A DNA stretch of 51,583 nt from DATCIH01 sp036507955 (GTDB lineage: Bacteria > Bacillota > Clostridia > Clostridiales > Clostridiaceae). This document shows, piece by piece, positions 42,665 through 51,481 of this stretch. The stretch lies in contig DATCIH010000165.1 of NCBI GenBank assembly GCA_036507955.1, positions 1 to 51,583 on the forward strand. Reading direction: 5' to 3'. The notes under the pieces are model-generated. The model saw nothing but the letters and a program-made list of their open reading frames with translations, did not search any database and was not told the DNA's origin. The first letter of the stretch is position 1; every line of letters begins with the position of its first letter. The translations under genes and the position numbers were made by a program.

Positions 42665-43413
42665 AGGAAACTTTTGAAAAGCTAAAGCTAGAAGGCAAGA
42701 AAGCTTTTATTCCATATATAATGGCTGGAGATGAGAGTCTTATTGAAACTAAGGAGCTTATATTTACTTTAGAAGAATATGGAGCTTCAATAATAGAGAT
42801 TGGGATACCTTTTTCAGATCCTGTAGCTGACGGGAAAGTAATTCAAGATGCAGGCTTGAGAGCTTTAGCTGGAAAGACTAATCTTAGGGATATATTTAGA
42901 ATGGTTATAGAAGTAAGGGGAAAATCCCACATTCCATTAGTATTTATGACTTATTTAAATCCTTTACTTCAATTCGGGATAGATAAGTTTTTTGCAAAAT
43001 GTAGAGAAACTTCTGTAGAGGGAGTTATAATACCTGACATGCCTATTGAGGAATGGGGAATTGTTTATAAGGAGGCCACTCTTAATAATGTAGCAATAAT
43101 ACCTCTTGTAGCACCGAACAGTGGAATAGATAGAATAAAACTGGCTAATGAAAAGGGTAGTGGCTATATTTATACTGTTACTGTTGCAGGAGTCACTGGT
43201 GCAAGAGCTAAGGTAAATTGCAATTTAGAAGCTTTACTCAAGGAAGTTAAAGACAATTCTACTATACCGGTAGTTGCTGGCTTTGGCATATCAACGCATG
43301 AGCAGGTTGTTACTATAGGAGGCTATTGTGACGGGGTGGTTGTAGGAAGTAAGATTGTTGAACTATATCATAATAAGGATTTATCCGCTATTAAAAAATT
43401 AATTAATGGATAA
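42649..43413 (+). CDS. trpA: Tryptophan synthase alpha subunit
   Basis: The 254-residue protein has the IEIGIPFSDPVADGKVIQDA active-site loop, GVIIPDMPIEE and VTVAGVTGARAKV. It releases indole to TrpB. The start is TTG behind AGGGGG inside the trpB end. Confidence 0.96.
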   Translation: MGNNIKETFEKLKLEGKKAFIPYIMAGDESLIETKELIFTLEEYGASIIEIGIPFSDPVADGKVIQDAGLRALAGKTNLRDIFRMVIEVRGKSHIPLVFMTYLNPLLQFGIDKFFAKCRETSVEGVIIPDMPIEEWGIVYKEATLNNVAIIPLVAPNSGIDRIKLANEKGSGYIYTVTVAGVTGARAKVNCNLEALLKEVKDNSTIPVVAGFGISTHEQVVTIGGYCDGVVVGSKIVELYHNKDLSAIKKLING

Positions 43414-43431
43414 ATAATTGGGGGCAATATA

Positions 43432-45504
43432 TTGAGAGTTTTACTAATTGATAATTATGATTCCTTTACCTATAATGTATACCAATATTTACTGGAATTA
43501 TCTCAAGAGGTTACTGTTGTAAGAAATGACAGACTTACCATTGAGGATATAAAGGAAATGAACCCAGAGGCTATATTTATTTCTCCGGGACCGGGCACCC
43601 CTGAGTTTGCAGGAATATGTGTTCCAGTTATAAAGGAGTTTGCAGGTAGAATCTCCATATTTGGTATATGTCTTGGTCACCAAGCCATAGGTGAAGCCTT
43701 TGGAGGCAAGATAGTTCATGCTACCACTTTGATGCATGGGAAAACCTCAGAAATCACTCCTTTAGAATTCGGGATAATGAAGGAAATTAAAAGTAAATTT
43801 ATAGCAACTAGGTATCATTCCCTAGTTATAGACAGGGAATCTCTTCCAGATTGCTTGCAAATAACATGTTTAAGCCCAGATGGGGAAATAATGGGAGTTA
43901 TTCATAAGCAGTACAATATTGAAGGAGTTCAGTTTCATCCTGAATCTATTATGACGGAGAATGGAAAAGATATGATTAAAGCCTTTTTAACTAGAACCTT
44001 AATTTTATTAAAAAAGGAAGATAAAGTAACTAAGGATATAATAAATATAGAGCAGTCACTTACAAAATATGAACTTAACAGGAGTATATATAGTATTTTC
44101 AAAGAGATTTCTAAGAAAATTGGAAGGGATAAAAGCTTTTTATTAGAATCCGCAGAAGGACCTAAAATAGATTCAACAAAGACTTATATAGGACTTTTCC
44201 CACAATTTGAATTAAAACTAAAGGATTCTTATTTTCAAGTAGCTGGGGTGGATAAAGATATTTTAAAGATTTTTGAAGATGTCTTAGGAAGCAAATATGT
44301 TAAAACGGGAAATTCCTATCGCACCGGAAGGGATAGATTTTCCTCAATATTTAAATTACTTAGAGATAGTATTAAGATTAGAAAAAACCATAAGGAAGAT
44401 TTAATGATAAGCTGTGGGCTTACAGGTTTCTTTTCTTATGAGTATATCCATTACATTGAAAATATTCACAAAGTAAAAAAAGATAGCTTAGATCTACCAG
44501 AAGTTCATCTTAAATTTTTCCCTCTATTACTTCAAGTAGATAGAGAAGGAAAAGAATTAATTCTTGTTCAAAACAAGATAGACGGTAAAGAAATCCCTGA
44601 TTTGTCTCAAATAATTGATATTATAATATCAAAAGAAGAGATAATAGAAGAGGAAAAATTAATATGCAAAGCAAAGGAGCTTTCCTTAAGCTGCAATATA
44701 GATAGGGACAGCTACCTTAAAAATGTGGAAACAGCAAAAAAATATATTTATGAAGGGGATATATTTCAGGTTCAATTAGGAAAAAGAGTTAAGATAATTA
44801 AGGATGTTAATCCTATAGCTCTTTATGAAAAATTGAGAGAGATTAATCCATCCCCATATATGTTTTATTGGGATTGTAATGATTATCAGCTAATAGGTAA
44901 TAGCCCTGAATTGCAACTTAGAATACAAGATCAAGATGTTATGATAAGACCAATAGCCGGGACTTCTAAGGGCAAGGGTAACAATATGGAAGAGAGAGAA
45001 AGAATACTTGAAGCCTTCACTAAAGATATAAAGGAAAATGCAGAGCATATAATGCTAGTGGATCTGGCAAGAAATGATATAGGCATAATGGCAGAAGCTG
45101 GGACAGTTCACGTAAGTCAACTTATGGAAGTTGAGGAATTCTCCCATGTATTTCATTTAACCAGCACTGTGGTAGGTAAGCTAAAAGCTAATCTTAACTC
45201 AATGGAGGTTTTTGAAGCAACCTTTCCGGCAGGGACCTTAACTGGTGCACCTAAGGTAAGAGCTATGGAAATAATCTCAGAGCTTGAAACAGAGCAAAGA
45301 GGCCCATATGGGGGAGCCTTTGGGTTCTTTGATTTCAATGGAAATATAATAAGCTCTATTGTTATAAGAACGGTTGTTAGAAAGGGTGAGGAGCTATTCC
45401 TTCAAGCCTCTGCTGGAATTGTATCAGATTCTGTGCCTGAAGCAGAGTGGGATGAAACTGAATATAAGATGAAGGCTCTTAAAGAAGTTATAAGGGAGCT
45501 TTAA
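43432..45504 (+). CDS. Fused anthranilate synthase: glutaminase domain then TrpE domain
   Basis: The 690-residue fusion (TrpG-TrpE) begins with a class I glutamine amidotransferase (about residues 1-190; Cys80 in GICLGHQ, His169/Glu171 in FHPES). A linker leads into a chorismate-binding domain (about 220-690). The LLES motif (237-240) is the tryptophan feedback site of TrpE, and PIAGT (507-511) has Ala where aminodeoxychorismate synthases have Lys, so anthranilate is the predicted product. The order is glutaminase first, whereas most TrpE-TrpG fusions are the reverse. It is the last gene of the trp operon; the start is TTG. Confidence 0.92.
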   Translation: MRVLLIDNYDSFTYNVYQYLLELSQEVTVVRNDRLTIEDIKEMNPEAIFISPGPGTPEFAGICVPVIKEFAGRISIFGICLGHQAIGEAFGGKIVHATTLMHGKTSEITPLEFGIMKEIKSKFIATRYHSLVIDRESLPDCLQITCLSPDGEIMGVIHKQYNIEGVQFHPESIMTENGKDMIKAFLTRTLILLKKEDKVTKDIINIEQSLTKYELNRSIYSIFKEISKKIGRDKSFLLESAEGPKIDSTKTYIGLFPQFELKLKDSYFQVAGVDKDILKIFEDVLGSKYVKTGNSYRTGRDRFSSIFKLLRDSIKIRKNHKEDLMISCGLTGFFSYEYIHYIENIHKVKKDSLDLPEVHLKFFPLLLQVDREGKELILVQNKIDGKEIPDLSQIIDIIISKEEIIEEEKLICKAKELSLSCNIDRDSYLKNVETAKKYIYEGDIFQVQLGKRVKIIKDVNPIALYEKLREINPSPYMFYWDCNDYQLIGNSPELQLRIQDQDVMIRPIAGTSKGKGNNMEERERILEAFTKDIKENAEHIMLVDLARNDIGIMAEAGTVHVSQLMEVEEFSHVFHLTSTVVGKLKANLNSMEVFEATFPAGTLTGAPKVRAMEIISELETEQRGPYGGAFGFFDFNGNIISSIVIRTVVRKGEELFLQASAGIVSDSVPEAEWDETEYKMKALKEVIREL

Positions 45505-45528
45505 ATTAGGATAAGCTTAATAAATATT

Positions 45529-45567
45529 AGAGTAGCCTTACTAAATGGGCTATTCTCTTTTATTTTT
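45529..45567 (+). terminator. Terminator of the trp operon
   Basis: AGAGTAGCC/GGCTATTCT (one G-T pair) with a 10-nt loop is followed by TTTTATTTTT. Confidence 0.8.
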
Positions 45568-45649
45568 GTAATTTATTATAGGAATAGACTTTGTGAAACT
45601 AAAAATATATAATTAATATAATATTTTGAATATGAAGGAGAATAAATGT

Positions 45650-46441
45650 ATGAGTAAAGCAGATGAACAATACTTATCCATAGCAGAAAAAATTATAACA
45701 AAGGGTTATTATGATATCAATAGAACGGGTATCGCGACTTATAAATTACCTCATCAAATAATGCAGTACGATTTAAGAGAGGAATTTCCAATATTAACAA
45801 CTAAATTCGTAGCCTTTAAAACTGCGGTTAAGGAGCTTTTATGGATATATAAAGATAAGAGTAATGATGTTAAATTACTACAAGCTCAAAATGTTCATAT
45901 ATGGGATCAGTGGATGAATGAAGCAGGTACTATAGGTAAAGCCTATGGGTATCAAGTAGCTAAATTTAATCAAATAAACAATCTAATCCATACTCTTAAA
46001 ACTAATCCACAGGATAGGCGAATGCTGATTGATTTATGGAACATAGAGGATCTCCCAGAGATGGCTCTTCAACCTTGTTGCTTTTTAACTTTATGGGACG
46101 TTACTAATGGGTTTTTAAATTGTATGTTAATACAAAGAAGTGGAGATTTTCCACTTGGAGTACCTTTTAACATGAGCCAGTATGCAGTCTTAGTACACTT
46201 AATAGCTCAAGTAACAGATCTTAAGGTAGGGCTTTTAACTCATGTAATTAACAATGCCCATATCTATGAAAATCAATTAGAGGGAATGAAAGAGCATTTA
46301 TCAAGAAAAGAGTTAGGATGCGAAGCTCCTACACTTTGGATTAATCCAGAGGTTAAAGATTTTAATGATTTTACACCTGAAGACATAAAACTACTTGACT
46401 ACAAACACCTGGATAAAATTAAAATGGAGGTGGCTGTATAA
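45650..46441 (+). CDS. thyA: Thymidylate synthase
   Basis: The product is about 263 residues, with catalytic Cys143 in LQPCCFLTL, RSGDFPLGVPFNMSQYA, LLTHVINNAHIYENQ. It makes dTMP from dUMP with methylene-tetrahydrofolate. The ATG at 45650 follows AAGGAG by 9 nt; earlier in-frame starts overlap that site. A TTGTGA / TAATAT promoter pair (17 nt apart) lies at 45591-45619. The stop overlaps the DHFR start by 1 nt. Confidence 0.95.
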   Translation: MSKADEQYLSIAEKIITKGYYDINRTGIATYKLPHQIMQYDLREEFPILTTKFVAFKTAVKELLWIYKDKSNDVKLLQAQNVHIWDQWMNEAGTIGKAYGYQVAKFNQINNLIHTLKTNPQDRRMLIDLWNIEDLPEMALQPCCFLTLWDVTNGFLNCMLIQRSGDFPLGVPFNMSQYAVLVHLIAQVTDLKVGLLTHVINNAHIYENQLEGMKEHLSRKELGCEAPTLWINPEVKDFNDFTPEDIKLLDYKHLDKIKMEVAV

Positions 46442-46932
46442 TGTTGTCGATAATAGTTGCGGTAGGTAGGAATAATGCTATTGGTAAAGATAATCAGCTC
46501 CTATGGAAGCTTTCAAATGACTTAAAAAGGTTTAAAGAGATAACCACTGGGCATACGATTATTATGGGAAGAAAAACTTTTCAATCTCTCCCAAGAATAT
46601 TACCCAATAGACAGCATATTGTTTTAACCAAAGATAAATCAATAAATATAAATCATGAGCAGGTAACAGTTTTTTATTCGATTGATAAACTTCTTGGGGT
46701 TTTAGATGCACAAAAGGAACAGTTTGTTATTGGGGGTGGTGAGATCTATAAAGCCTTAATGCCTTTCTGCACCAGAATATATCTAACTAGTGTAGATAAA
46801 GAGTTTGAAGCAGATACTTTTTTCCCGACTTTAGATTTTAATGAATGGAGAGTAATATCTGAAGAAGAAGGATTGATAGATAAGAAAAATAACCTTCCGC
46901 ATAAATTTATAGTTTTAGAAAGAAAACTTTAG
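46441..46932 (+). CDS. folA: Dihydrofolate reductase
   Basis: The 163-residue protein has the DHFR start MLSIIVAVGRNNAIGKDNQL, LWKLSNDLKRFKEIT, GRKTFQSLP and VIGGGEIYKALMP. It regenerates tetrahydrofolate consumed by thymidylate synthase, with which it is translationally coupled. Confidence 0.95.
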   Translation: MLSIIVAVGRNNAIGKDNQLLWKLSNDLKRFKEITTGHTIIMGRKTFQSLPRILPNRQHIVLTKDKSININHEQVTVFYSIDKLLGVLDAQKEQFVIGGGEIYKALMPFCTRIYLTSVDKEFEADTFFPTLDFNEWRVISEEEGLIDKKNNLPHKFIVLERKL

Positions 46933-46969
46933 AACACAAGTTATCTAAACGTTGGTTTCACCTTAAATG

Positions 46970-46998
46970 TTGGTGCTATCACAGTATTATGCTATAAT
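46970..46998 (+). promoter_or_regulatory. Promoter of the malic enzyme gene
   Basis: TTGGTG (46970-46975), 17 nt, TATAAT (46993-46998), 36 nt before the ATG. Confidence 0.6.
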
Positions 46999-47034
46999 AA
47001 AGTCTGTTTATATATAATAACTTGGAGGTAAAGG

Positions 47035-48207
47035 ATGGACATAAAGGAAGAATCCCTTTTTATTCATAAAAAGTACAAAGGGAAGCTTGAAGTAATAAGC
47101 AAGATCCCAATTAAAAATAGACATGATTTAGCAGTGGCATATACCCCTGGAGTAGCAGAGCCCTGTCTTGAAATAGCTAAAGACATAAATAAAATATATG
47201 ATTATACAATAAAAGGTAATACAGTTGCAATAGTAACTAATGGTACCGCAGTTTTAGGACTTGGAGATATTGGCGCTGCAGCAGGCCTTCCTGTTATGGA
47301 AGGTAAAGCAATACTATTTAAGGAATTTGCTGGGATAGATGCTTTCCCTATTTGTATAGATAGTAAGGACCCAGAGGATATAATAAGGACAGTTAAGCTT
47401 ATTTCTTCTGTTTTTGGAGGAATAAACTTAGAGGACATAAAGGCTCCTGAATGCTTTTATATAGAGGAAACCTTAAAAAGAGAGATGGATATACCTGTAT
47501 TTCATGACGATCAGCATGGAACTGCCATAGTTGTTCTTGCAGGTCTAATAAATGCATTGAAGATAGTAAATAAAAAAATGGATATAATAAGAGTAGTTTT
47601 ATCTGGAGCGGGTTCTGCAGGGATAGCAATAACTAAGCTTTTGTTAAAGGCTGGGCTGGCGAATATAACCCTTTGTGATTATAATGGAGCAGTAGTAGAA
47701 GGCGATACAAGCTTAAATAAGGCTCAACAGGAAATTTCAAAAGTAACTAATAGAAACTTTGAGAAAGGCAGTTTAAAGGATGTCATAAAAGGTAAGGATG
47801 TATTTATTGGAGTTTCTGCACCAGGGATAGTTACTAAAGATATGATATCTACAATGAATGAGGATAGTATAGTATTTTCCCTTGCAAACCCTGTACCTGA
47901 AATAATGCCTGATGAGGCCATTCGGGGCGGTGCAAGAATTATAGCCAGTGGTAGATCCGATTTTCCAAATCAAATAAACAATGTATTAGTTTTCCCTGGT
48001 ATTTTTAAGGGAGCTTTAGAAATTAGATCAAAAGTAATAAATGATGAAATGAAGCTGGCAGCAGCTTATGCTATAGCAAGTCTCATTGAAGATGATGAAC
48101 TTAAAGAAGAATATATAATTCCTGATGTTTTTGATAAAAGAGTATGTGAGACGGTTTCCGCTCAAGTGAAAAGGGTAGCTGTAGAAATGGGGCTTTCAAG
48201 ACTGTAA
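47035..48207 (+). CDS. NAD-type malic enzyme
   Basis: The 390-residue protein has AYTPGVAEPCLEIA, a short N-terminal domain, VFHDDQHGTAIVVLAGLINA, a Rossmann LSGAGSAGIAITKLL and FSLANPVPEIMPDEA. It oxidatively decarboxylates malate to pyruvate. It is the short bacterial type without the phosphotransacetylase-like extension. The ATG follows GGAGG. It is monocistronic. Confidence 0.93.
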   Translation: MDIKEESLFIHKKYKGKLEVISKIPIKNRHDLAVAYTPGVAEPCLEIAKDINKIYDYTIKGNTVAIVTNGTAVLGLGDIGAAAGLPVMEGKAILFKEFAGIDAFPICIDSKDPEDIIRTVKLISSVFGGINLEDIKAPECFYIEETLKREMDIPVFHDDQHGTAIVVLAGLINALKIVNKKMDIIRVVLSGAGSAGIAITKLLLKAGLANITLCDYNGAVVEGDTSLNKAQQEISKVTNRNFEKGSLKDVIKGKDVFIGVSAPGIVTKDMISTMNEDSIVFSLANPVPEIMPDEAIRGGARIIASGRSDFPNQINNVLVFPGIFKGALEIRSKVINDEMKLAAAYAIASLIEDDELKEEYIIPDVFDKRVCETVSAQVKRVAVEMGLSRL

Positions 48208-48210
48208 CCG

Positions 48211-48267
48211 CTTCTTCCCCTCTGTTATAAGACCAGAGGGGAAGAAGGCTCTGTTTCAAGACCAGAG
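48211..48267. repeat. Two tandem hairpins with the same apical stem
   Basis: A 14-bp perfect stem (48211-48224 with 48234-48247) is followed by a smaller hairpin (48249-48253 with 48263-48267). Both have the apical stem CTCTG/CAGAG and a 9-nt loop of nearly equal sequence (TTATAAGAC, TTTCAAGAC). No U-run follows the first. Either this is the malic enzyme's 3' end or an independent element. Confidence 0.6.
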
Positions 48268-48339
48268 TACAAGAAGTTTTACTTTGTTTCTCCTTGTTGT
48301 TTACTTTTTTAATTCAAAATGTTATATTATTTAAGAGGT

Positions 48340-48355
48340 ATGTGTATATACACAT
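48340..48355. promoter_or_regulatory. Perfect 16-bp palindrome in the nad leader
   Basis: ATGTGTATATACACAT lies 27 nt before the nadA start, downstream of a weak TTGTTT / TTATAT promoter (about 48297-48327). A dimeric repressor site is likely; NiaR, the usual Firmicute regulator of NAD synthesis, is a candidate but the motif is not confirmed. Confidence 0.55.
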
Positions 48356-48381
48356 GTAAATACAAGTTTGGGGTGGATATA

Positions 48382-49281
48382 ATGACTTTATCAGAAGAAA
48401 TATTAGAGCTGAAAAGGAAAAATAATGCATTAATTTTAGCTCATTACTACCAAAGGCCAGAAGTTCAAGATATAGCTGATGTTGTAGGTGATTCTTATTA
48501 TTTGAGCAAATATGCTTTCGAGAGTACAAGTCAACTTATAATATTTTGTGGGGTTAAATTTATGGCGGAAAGTGTAAAGATTCTTTCGCCGCAAAAGAAG
48601 GTAATCCTTCCGGTTTATGATGCAGGATGTCCTATGGCAGATATGGTAGACGAGACGAAGCTAATAGAGCTTAAAGAGAAGTATAAGGATGCAGCGGTTG
48701 TATGCTATATAAATAGTTCTACAGAGGTAAAGGCTTTATGCGATGTATGTGTTACTTCGTCTAATGCTATTAAAATTATAAGCAAAATAAAGGCAAAGAA
48801 TATAATATTTTTACCAGATAAAAATTTAGGTGGATATTTACAGGAGAGGTTTCCTGAAAAAAACTTCATTTTATGGAATGGCTTTTGTGTTACCCATCAG
48901 AAGGTAAGAGTAGATAATATTAAAAAATCTAAAGAAGCTATTAAAGATGCCCAGGTTTTGGTCCATCCAGAATGTGAAAAAAAAGTTAGGGATATGGCTG
49001 ATTTCATTGGAAGCACTGGAGAGATAATAGATTATGCAACTTCTAGTAAAAATAAAAATTTCCTCATTGTAACGGAAGAGGGAGTTCTAAGGGAATTAAA
49101 AAGGAAAAATCCAAATAAAAACTTTTATTTTCCTCAGGTTATGAGCTGCGTAAATATGAAGAAAACTCGACTTGAAGATGTAAGAAATAGTTTGATCAAC
49201 CAAGAAGAAATTACAATAGATGAGGAAATAAGGCTTAAAGCTTTAAGTGCTCTCACTAAAATGCATGAAATGGCTAGGTGA
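48382..49281 (+). CDS. nadA: Quinolinate synthase A
   Basis: The product is about 299 residues, with ILAHYYQRPEVQDIADVVGD, CYINSSTEVKALCDVCVTSS, HPEC, and the last Cys in VMSCVNMKKTR, supplying the [4Fe-4S] ligands. It condenses iminoaspartate with DHAP. The ATG at 48382 follows GGGGTGG; the frame extends upstream without a ribosome site. It is the first gene of the nad operon. Confidence 0.95.
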   Translation: MTLSEEILELKRKNNALILAHYYQRPEVQDIADVVGDSYYLSKYAFESTSQLIIFCGVKFMAESVKILSPQKKVILPVYDAGCPMADMVDETKLIELKEKYKDAAVVCYINSSTEVKALCDVCVTSSNAIKIISKIKAKNIIFLPDKNLGGYLQERFPEKNFILWNGFCVTHQKVRVDNIKKSKEAIKDAQVLVHPECEKKVRDMADFIGSTGEIIDYATSSKNKNFLIVTEEGVLRELKRKNPNKNFYFPQVMSCVNMKKTRLEDVRNSLINQEEITIDEEIRLKALSALTKMHEMAR

Positions 49282-49286
49282 TATAT

Positions 49287-50594
49287 ATGGAAAAGCTGGT
49301 AGATGTTTTTACTGATGTTTTGATCGTAGGGACAGGGATAGCAGGTTTATATGCTGCTCTTAATTTAAGAGAGGATATAAACATAATCATGATAACAAAA
49401 ACAAAAATAAAGGAAAGTAATTCATATCTTGCTCAAGGTGGCATTGCCGTTGCAAAGGGTAAAGAGGATATACCTGCCCATATAGAGGACACTATGAAAG
49501 CAGGTAAGAACCTAAATAAAAAGGAAGCCGTTAAGGTTTTAGTTGAAGAATCAATAGAGAATGTAGATGCCTTAATAGCTTATGGAGTCCCTTTTGATAA
49601 ACAAGATGGTGGAATGCAATATACTAGGGAAGGTGCCCATAGCACCAATAGGATTGTTCATTCTAAGGATCAAACAGGAAAGGCAGTAATTGATACTTTA
49701 GTTGAAAAGGCATTAAACAAAAAGAATATAACAATATATGAAGATACTTATTTAGTGGATTTAATACAAAAGGAAAACACTTGTTATGGAGGAGTTGCAA
49801 TTCGAGAGGATCATCAGGCTAATATTTATGCTAAGGTGGTTATTCTTGCCTGTGGAGGAATAGGCGGAATATTTAAAAGGTCTACAAATCAGAGGTACAT
49901 GACTGCTGATGGTATAAACATAGCAATGAACAACAATGTTGAAGTGAAGAATTTGAAGTATATACAGTTTCATCCTACAGCCTTATATGATAAAGGAGAT
50001 AACAGAAAATTTCTTATATCAGAAAGCTTAAGAGGTGAAGGTGCAAAACTTTTAAATATAAATTCAGAGCCCTTTGTAGATGAGTTATTGCCTAGGGATG
50101 TCGTAACGGCTGCTATAAAAAAAGAAATGATAAAGACTAAAGCTGAATTTGTTTATCTTAATATATCCTTTTTAGATAAAGATTATATAATCAAAAGATT
50201 CCCTAAAATATATGAAGAATGCTTAAAGAGAGGAATTGATATTACAAAGGATTATATTCCTGTAACTCCAACCCAACATTATTTTATGGGGGGCATAAAG
50301 GTGGACCTATATGCAAGATCCTCAATGAAAAACCTATATGCAGTAGGTGAAGTAAGCTGTACTGGTGTTCATGGAGCAAATAGACTTGCCAGCAATTCGC
50401 TTTTGGAAGGATTAGTATTTTCCAAAAGGGCTGCAAAGCAAATATCAAAAAGGATAGATGGTATTGATATTGTATATTTAAAACAAGCTTTATTAGAACT
50501 GGATTTAGAGACTATAAAAAATAATGCTATAAAAAAAGCTGTGAAGATTTTTAGTAAAAAGGTAGGAATAAAGGATGAATTGGTTAATTATTGA
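49287..50594 (+). CDS. nadB: L-aspartate oxidase (short form)
   Basis: The product is about 435 residues, with the FAD site VLIVGTGIAGLYAALNL, SYLAQGGIAVA, REGAHSTNRIVHSKDQTG, and VGEVSCTGVHGANRLASNSL. It oxidises aspartate to iminoaspartate for NadA. It is about 100 residues shorter than the E. coli enzyme: the helical C-terminal domain is reduced. The ATG at 49287 follows AGGTGA; it overlaps nadC by 20 nt. Confidence 0.94.
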   Translation: MEKLVDVFTDVLIVGTGIAGLYAALNLREDINIIMITKTKIKESNSYLAQGGIAVAKGKEDIPAHIEDTMKAGKNLNKKEAVKVLVEESIENVDALIAYGVPFDKQDGGMQYTREGAHSTNRIVHSKDQTGKAVIDTLVEKALNKKNITIYEDTYLVDLIQKENTCYGGVAIREDHQANIYAKVVILACGGIGGIFKRSTNQRYMTADGINIAMNNNVEVKNLKYIQFHPTALYDKGDNRKFLISESLRGEGAKLLNINSEPFVDELLPRDVVTAAIKKEMIKTKAEFVYLNISFLDKDYIIKRFPKIYEECLKRGIDITKDYIPVTPTQHYFMGGIKVDLYARSSMKNLYAVGEVSCTGVHGANRLASNSLLEGLVFSKRAAKQISKRIDGIDIVYLKQALLELDLETIKNNAIKKAVKIFSKKVGIKDELVNY

Positions 50595-51411
50595 TGAGCA
50601 GATTAGAAAGGCCTTACTAGAGGACATGTACATTGAAGATATAACCACAGACTCTACAATCGAAGAAGAGTCTAATGCGACAGTTGAGCTGTTAGCAAGG
50701 GAAGATGGTATACTTTCAGGTCTTCAAGTTTTTGCTAGAGTATTTTCTACCCTTGGGGATGTTAAGGTTAATTTCTTAAAGAGGGATGGAGATAGAATTA
50801 GGAAAGATGAGCTTGTGGCTAATGTGATTGGAAATACTAGAACAATACTTAAGGGAGAAAGGGTAGCTTTAAACTATCTTCAAAGGATGTGTGGAGTTGC
50901 AACCTTAACTAATAAATTTGTTCAAGAATTAGAAGGAACCAACACGAAATTACTTGATACTAGAAAAACCACCCCTAATATGAGGCTTTTGGAAAAATAT
51001 TCTGTTAAGGTTGGTGGAGGAGAAAATCATAGATTTAGTTTATCTGATGGTATCCTTTTAAAGGATAATCATATAGCAGCTGCAGGTGGAATACTAAAGG
51101 CAGTTAAGCTTGTACGGGAGAATGCATCCTTTGTTAGAAAAATAGAGGTTGAAGTTGAGAATTTACAGATGGTACAGGAAGCGATAGACGCAAAGGTAGA
51201 TATAATAATGCTGGATAATATGAATTTAGAAGAGATGAAGGAAGCTGTAACAATAATTAATAAAAGAGCTCTTACTGAAGCTTCCGGAGACATCCTCCTT
51301 AATAATATTAGACAGGTGGCTATGACTGGTGTAGATTATATATCTGTTGGAGCTATAACCCATTCCTATAAAGCTTTTAATTTAAGTTTGAAAAACTTGG
51401 TTACGATCTAA
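50575..51411 (+). CDS. nadC: Nicotinate-nucleotide pyrophosphorylase
   Basis: The 278-residue protein has EDITTDS, LNYLQRMCGVATLTNKFV, LDTRKTTPNMRLLEKYSVKV, GGENHRFSLSDGILLKDNHI and IEVEVENL. It turns quinolinate and PRPP into nicotinate mononucleotide. The start is ATG inside the nadB end. Confidence 0.96.
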   Translation: MNWLIIDEQIRKALLEDMYIEDITTDSTIEEESNATVELLAREDGILSGLQVFARVFSTLGDVKVNFLKRDGDRIRKDELVANVIGNTRTILKGERVALNYLQRMCGVATLTNKFVQELEGTNTKLLDTRKTTPNMRLLEKYSVKVGGGENHRFSLSDGILLKDNHIAAAGGILKAVKLVRENASFVRKIEVEVENLQMVQEAIDAKVDIIMLDNMNLEEMKEAVTIINKRALTEASGDILLNNIRQVAMTGVDYISVGAITHSYKAFNLSLKNLVTI

Positions 51412-51445
51412 TATTTATAAAGCAAGGCTACCGATCTAATATGAA

Positions 51446-51473
51446 CGGTGACATACCTAAAGGTATGTCACCG
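51446..51473. terminator. Bidirectional terminator between nadC and the ilvC-like gene
   Basis: CGGTGACATACCT and its exact reverse complement form a 12-13 bp stem; T-rich sequence follows on the plus strand. Confidence 0.75.
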
Positions 51474-51481
51474 AATTGATT

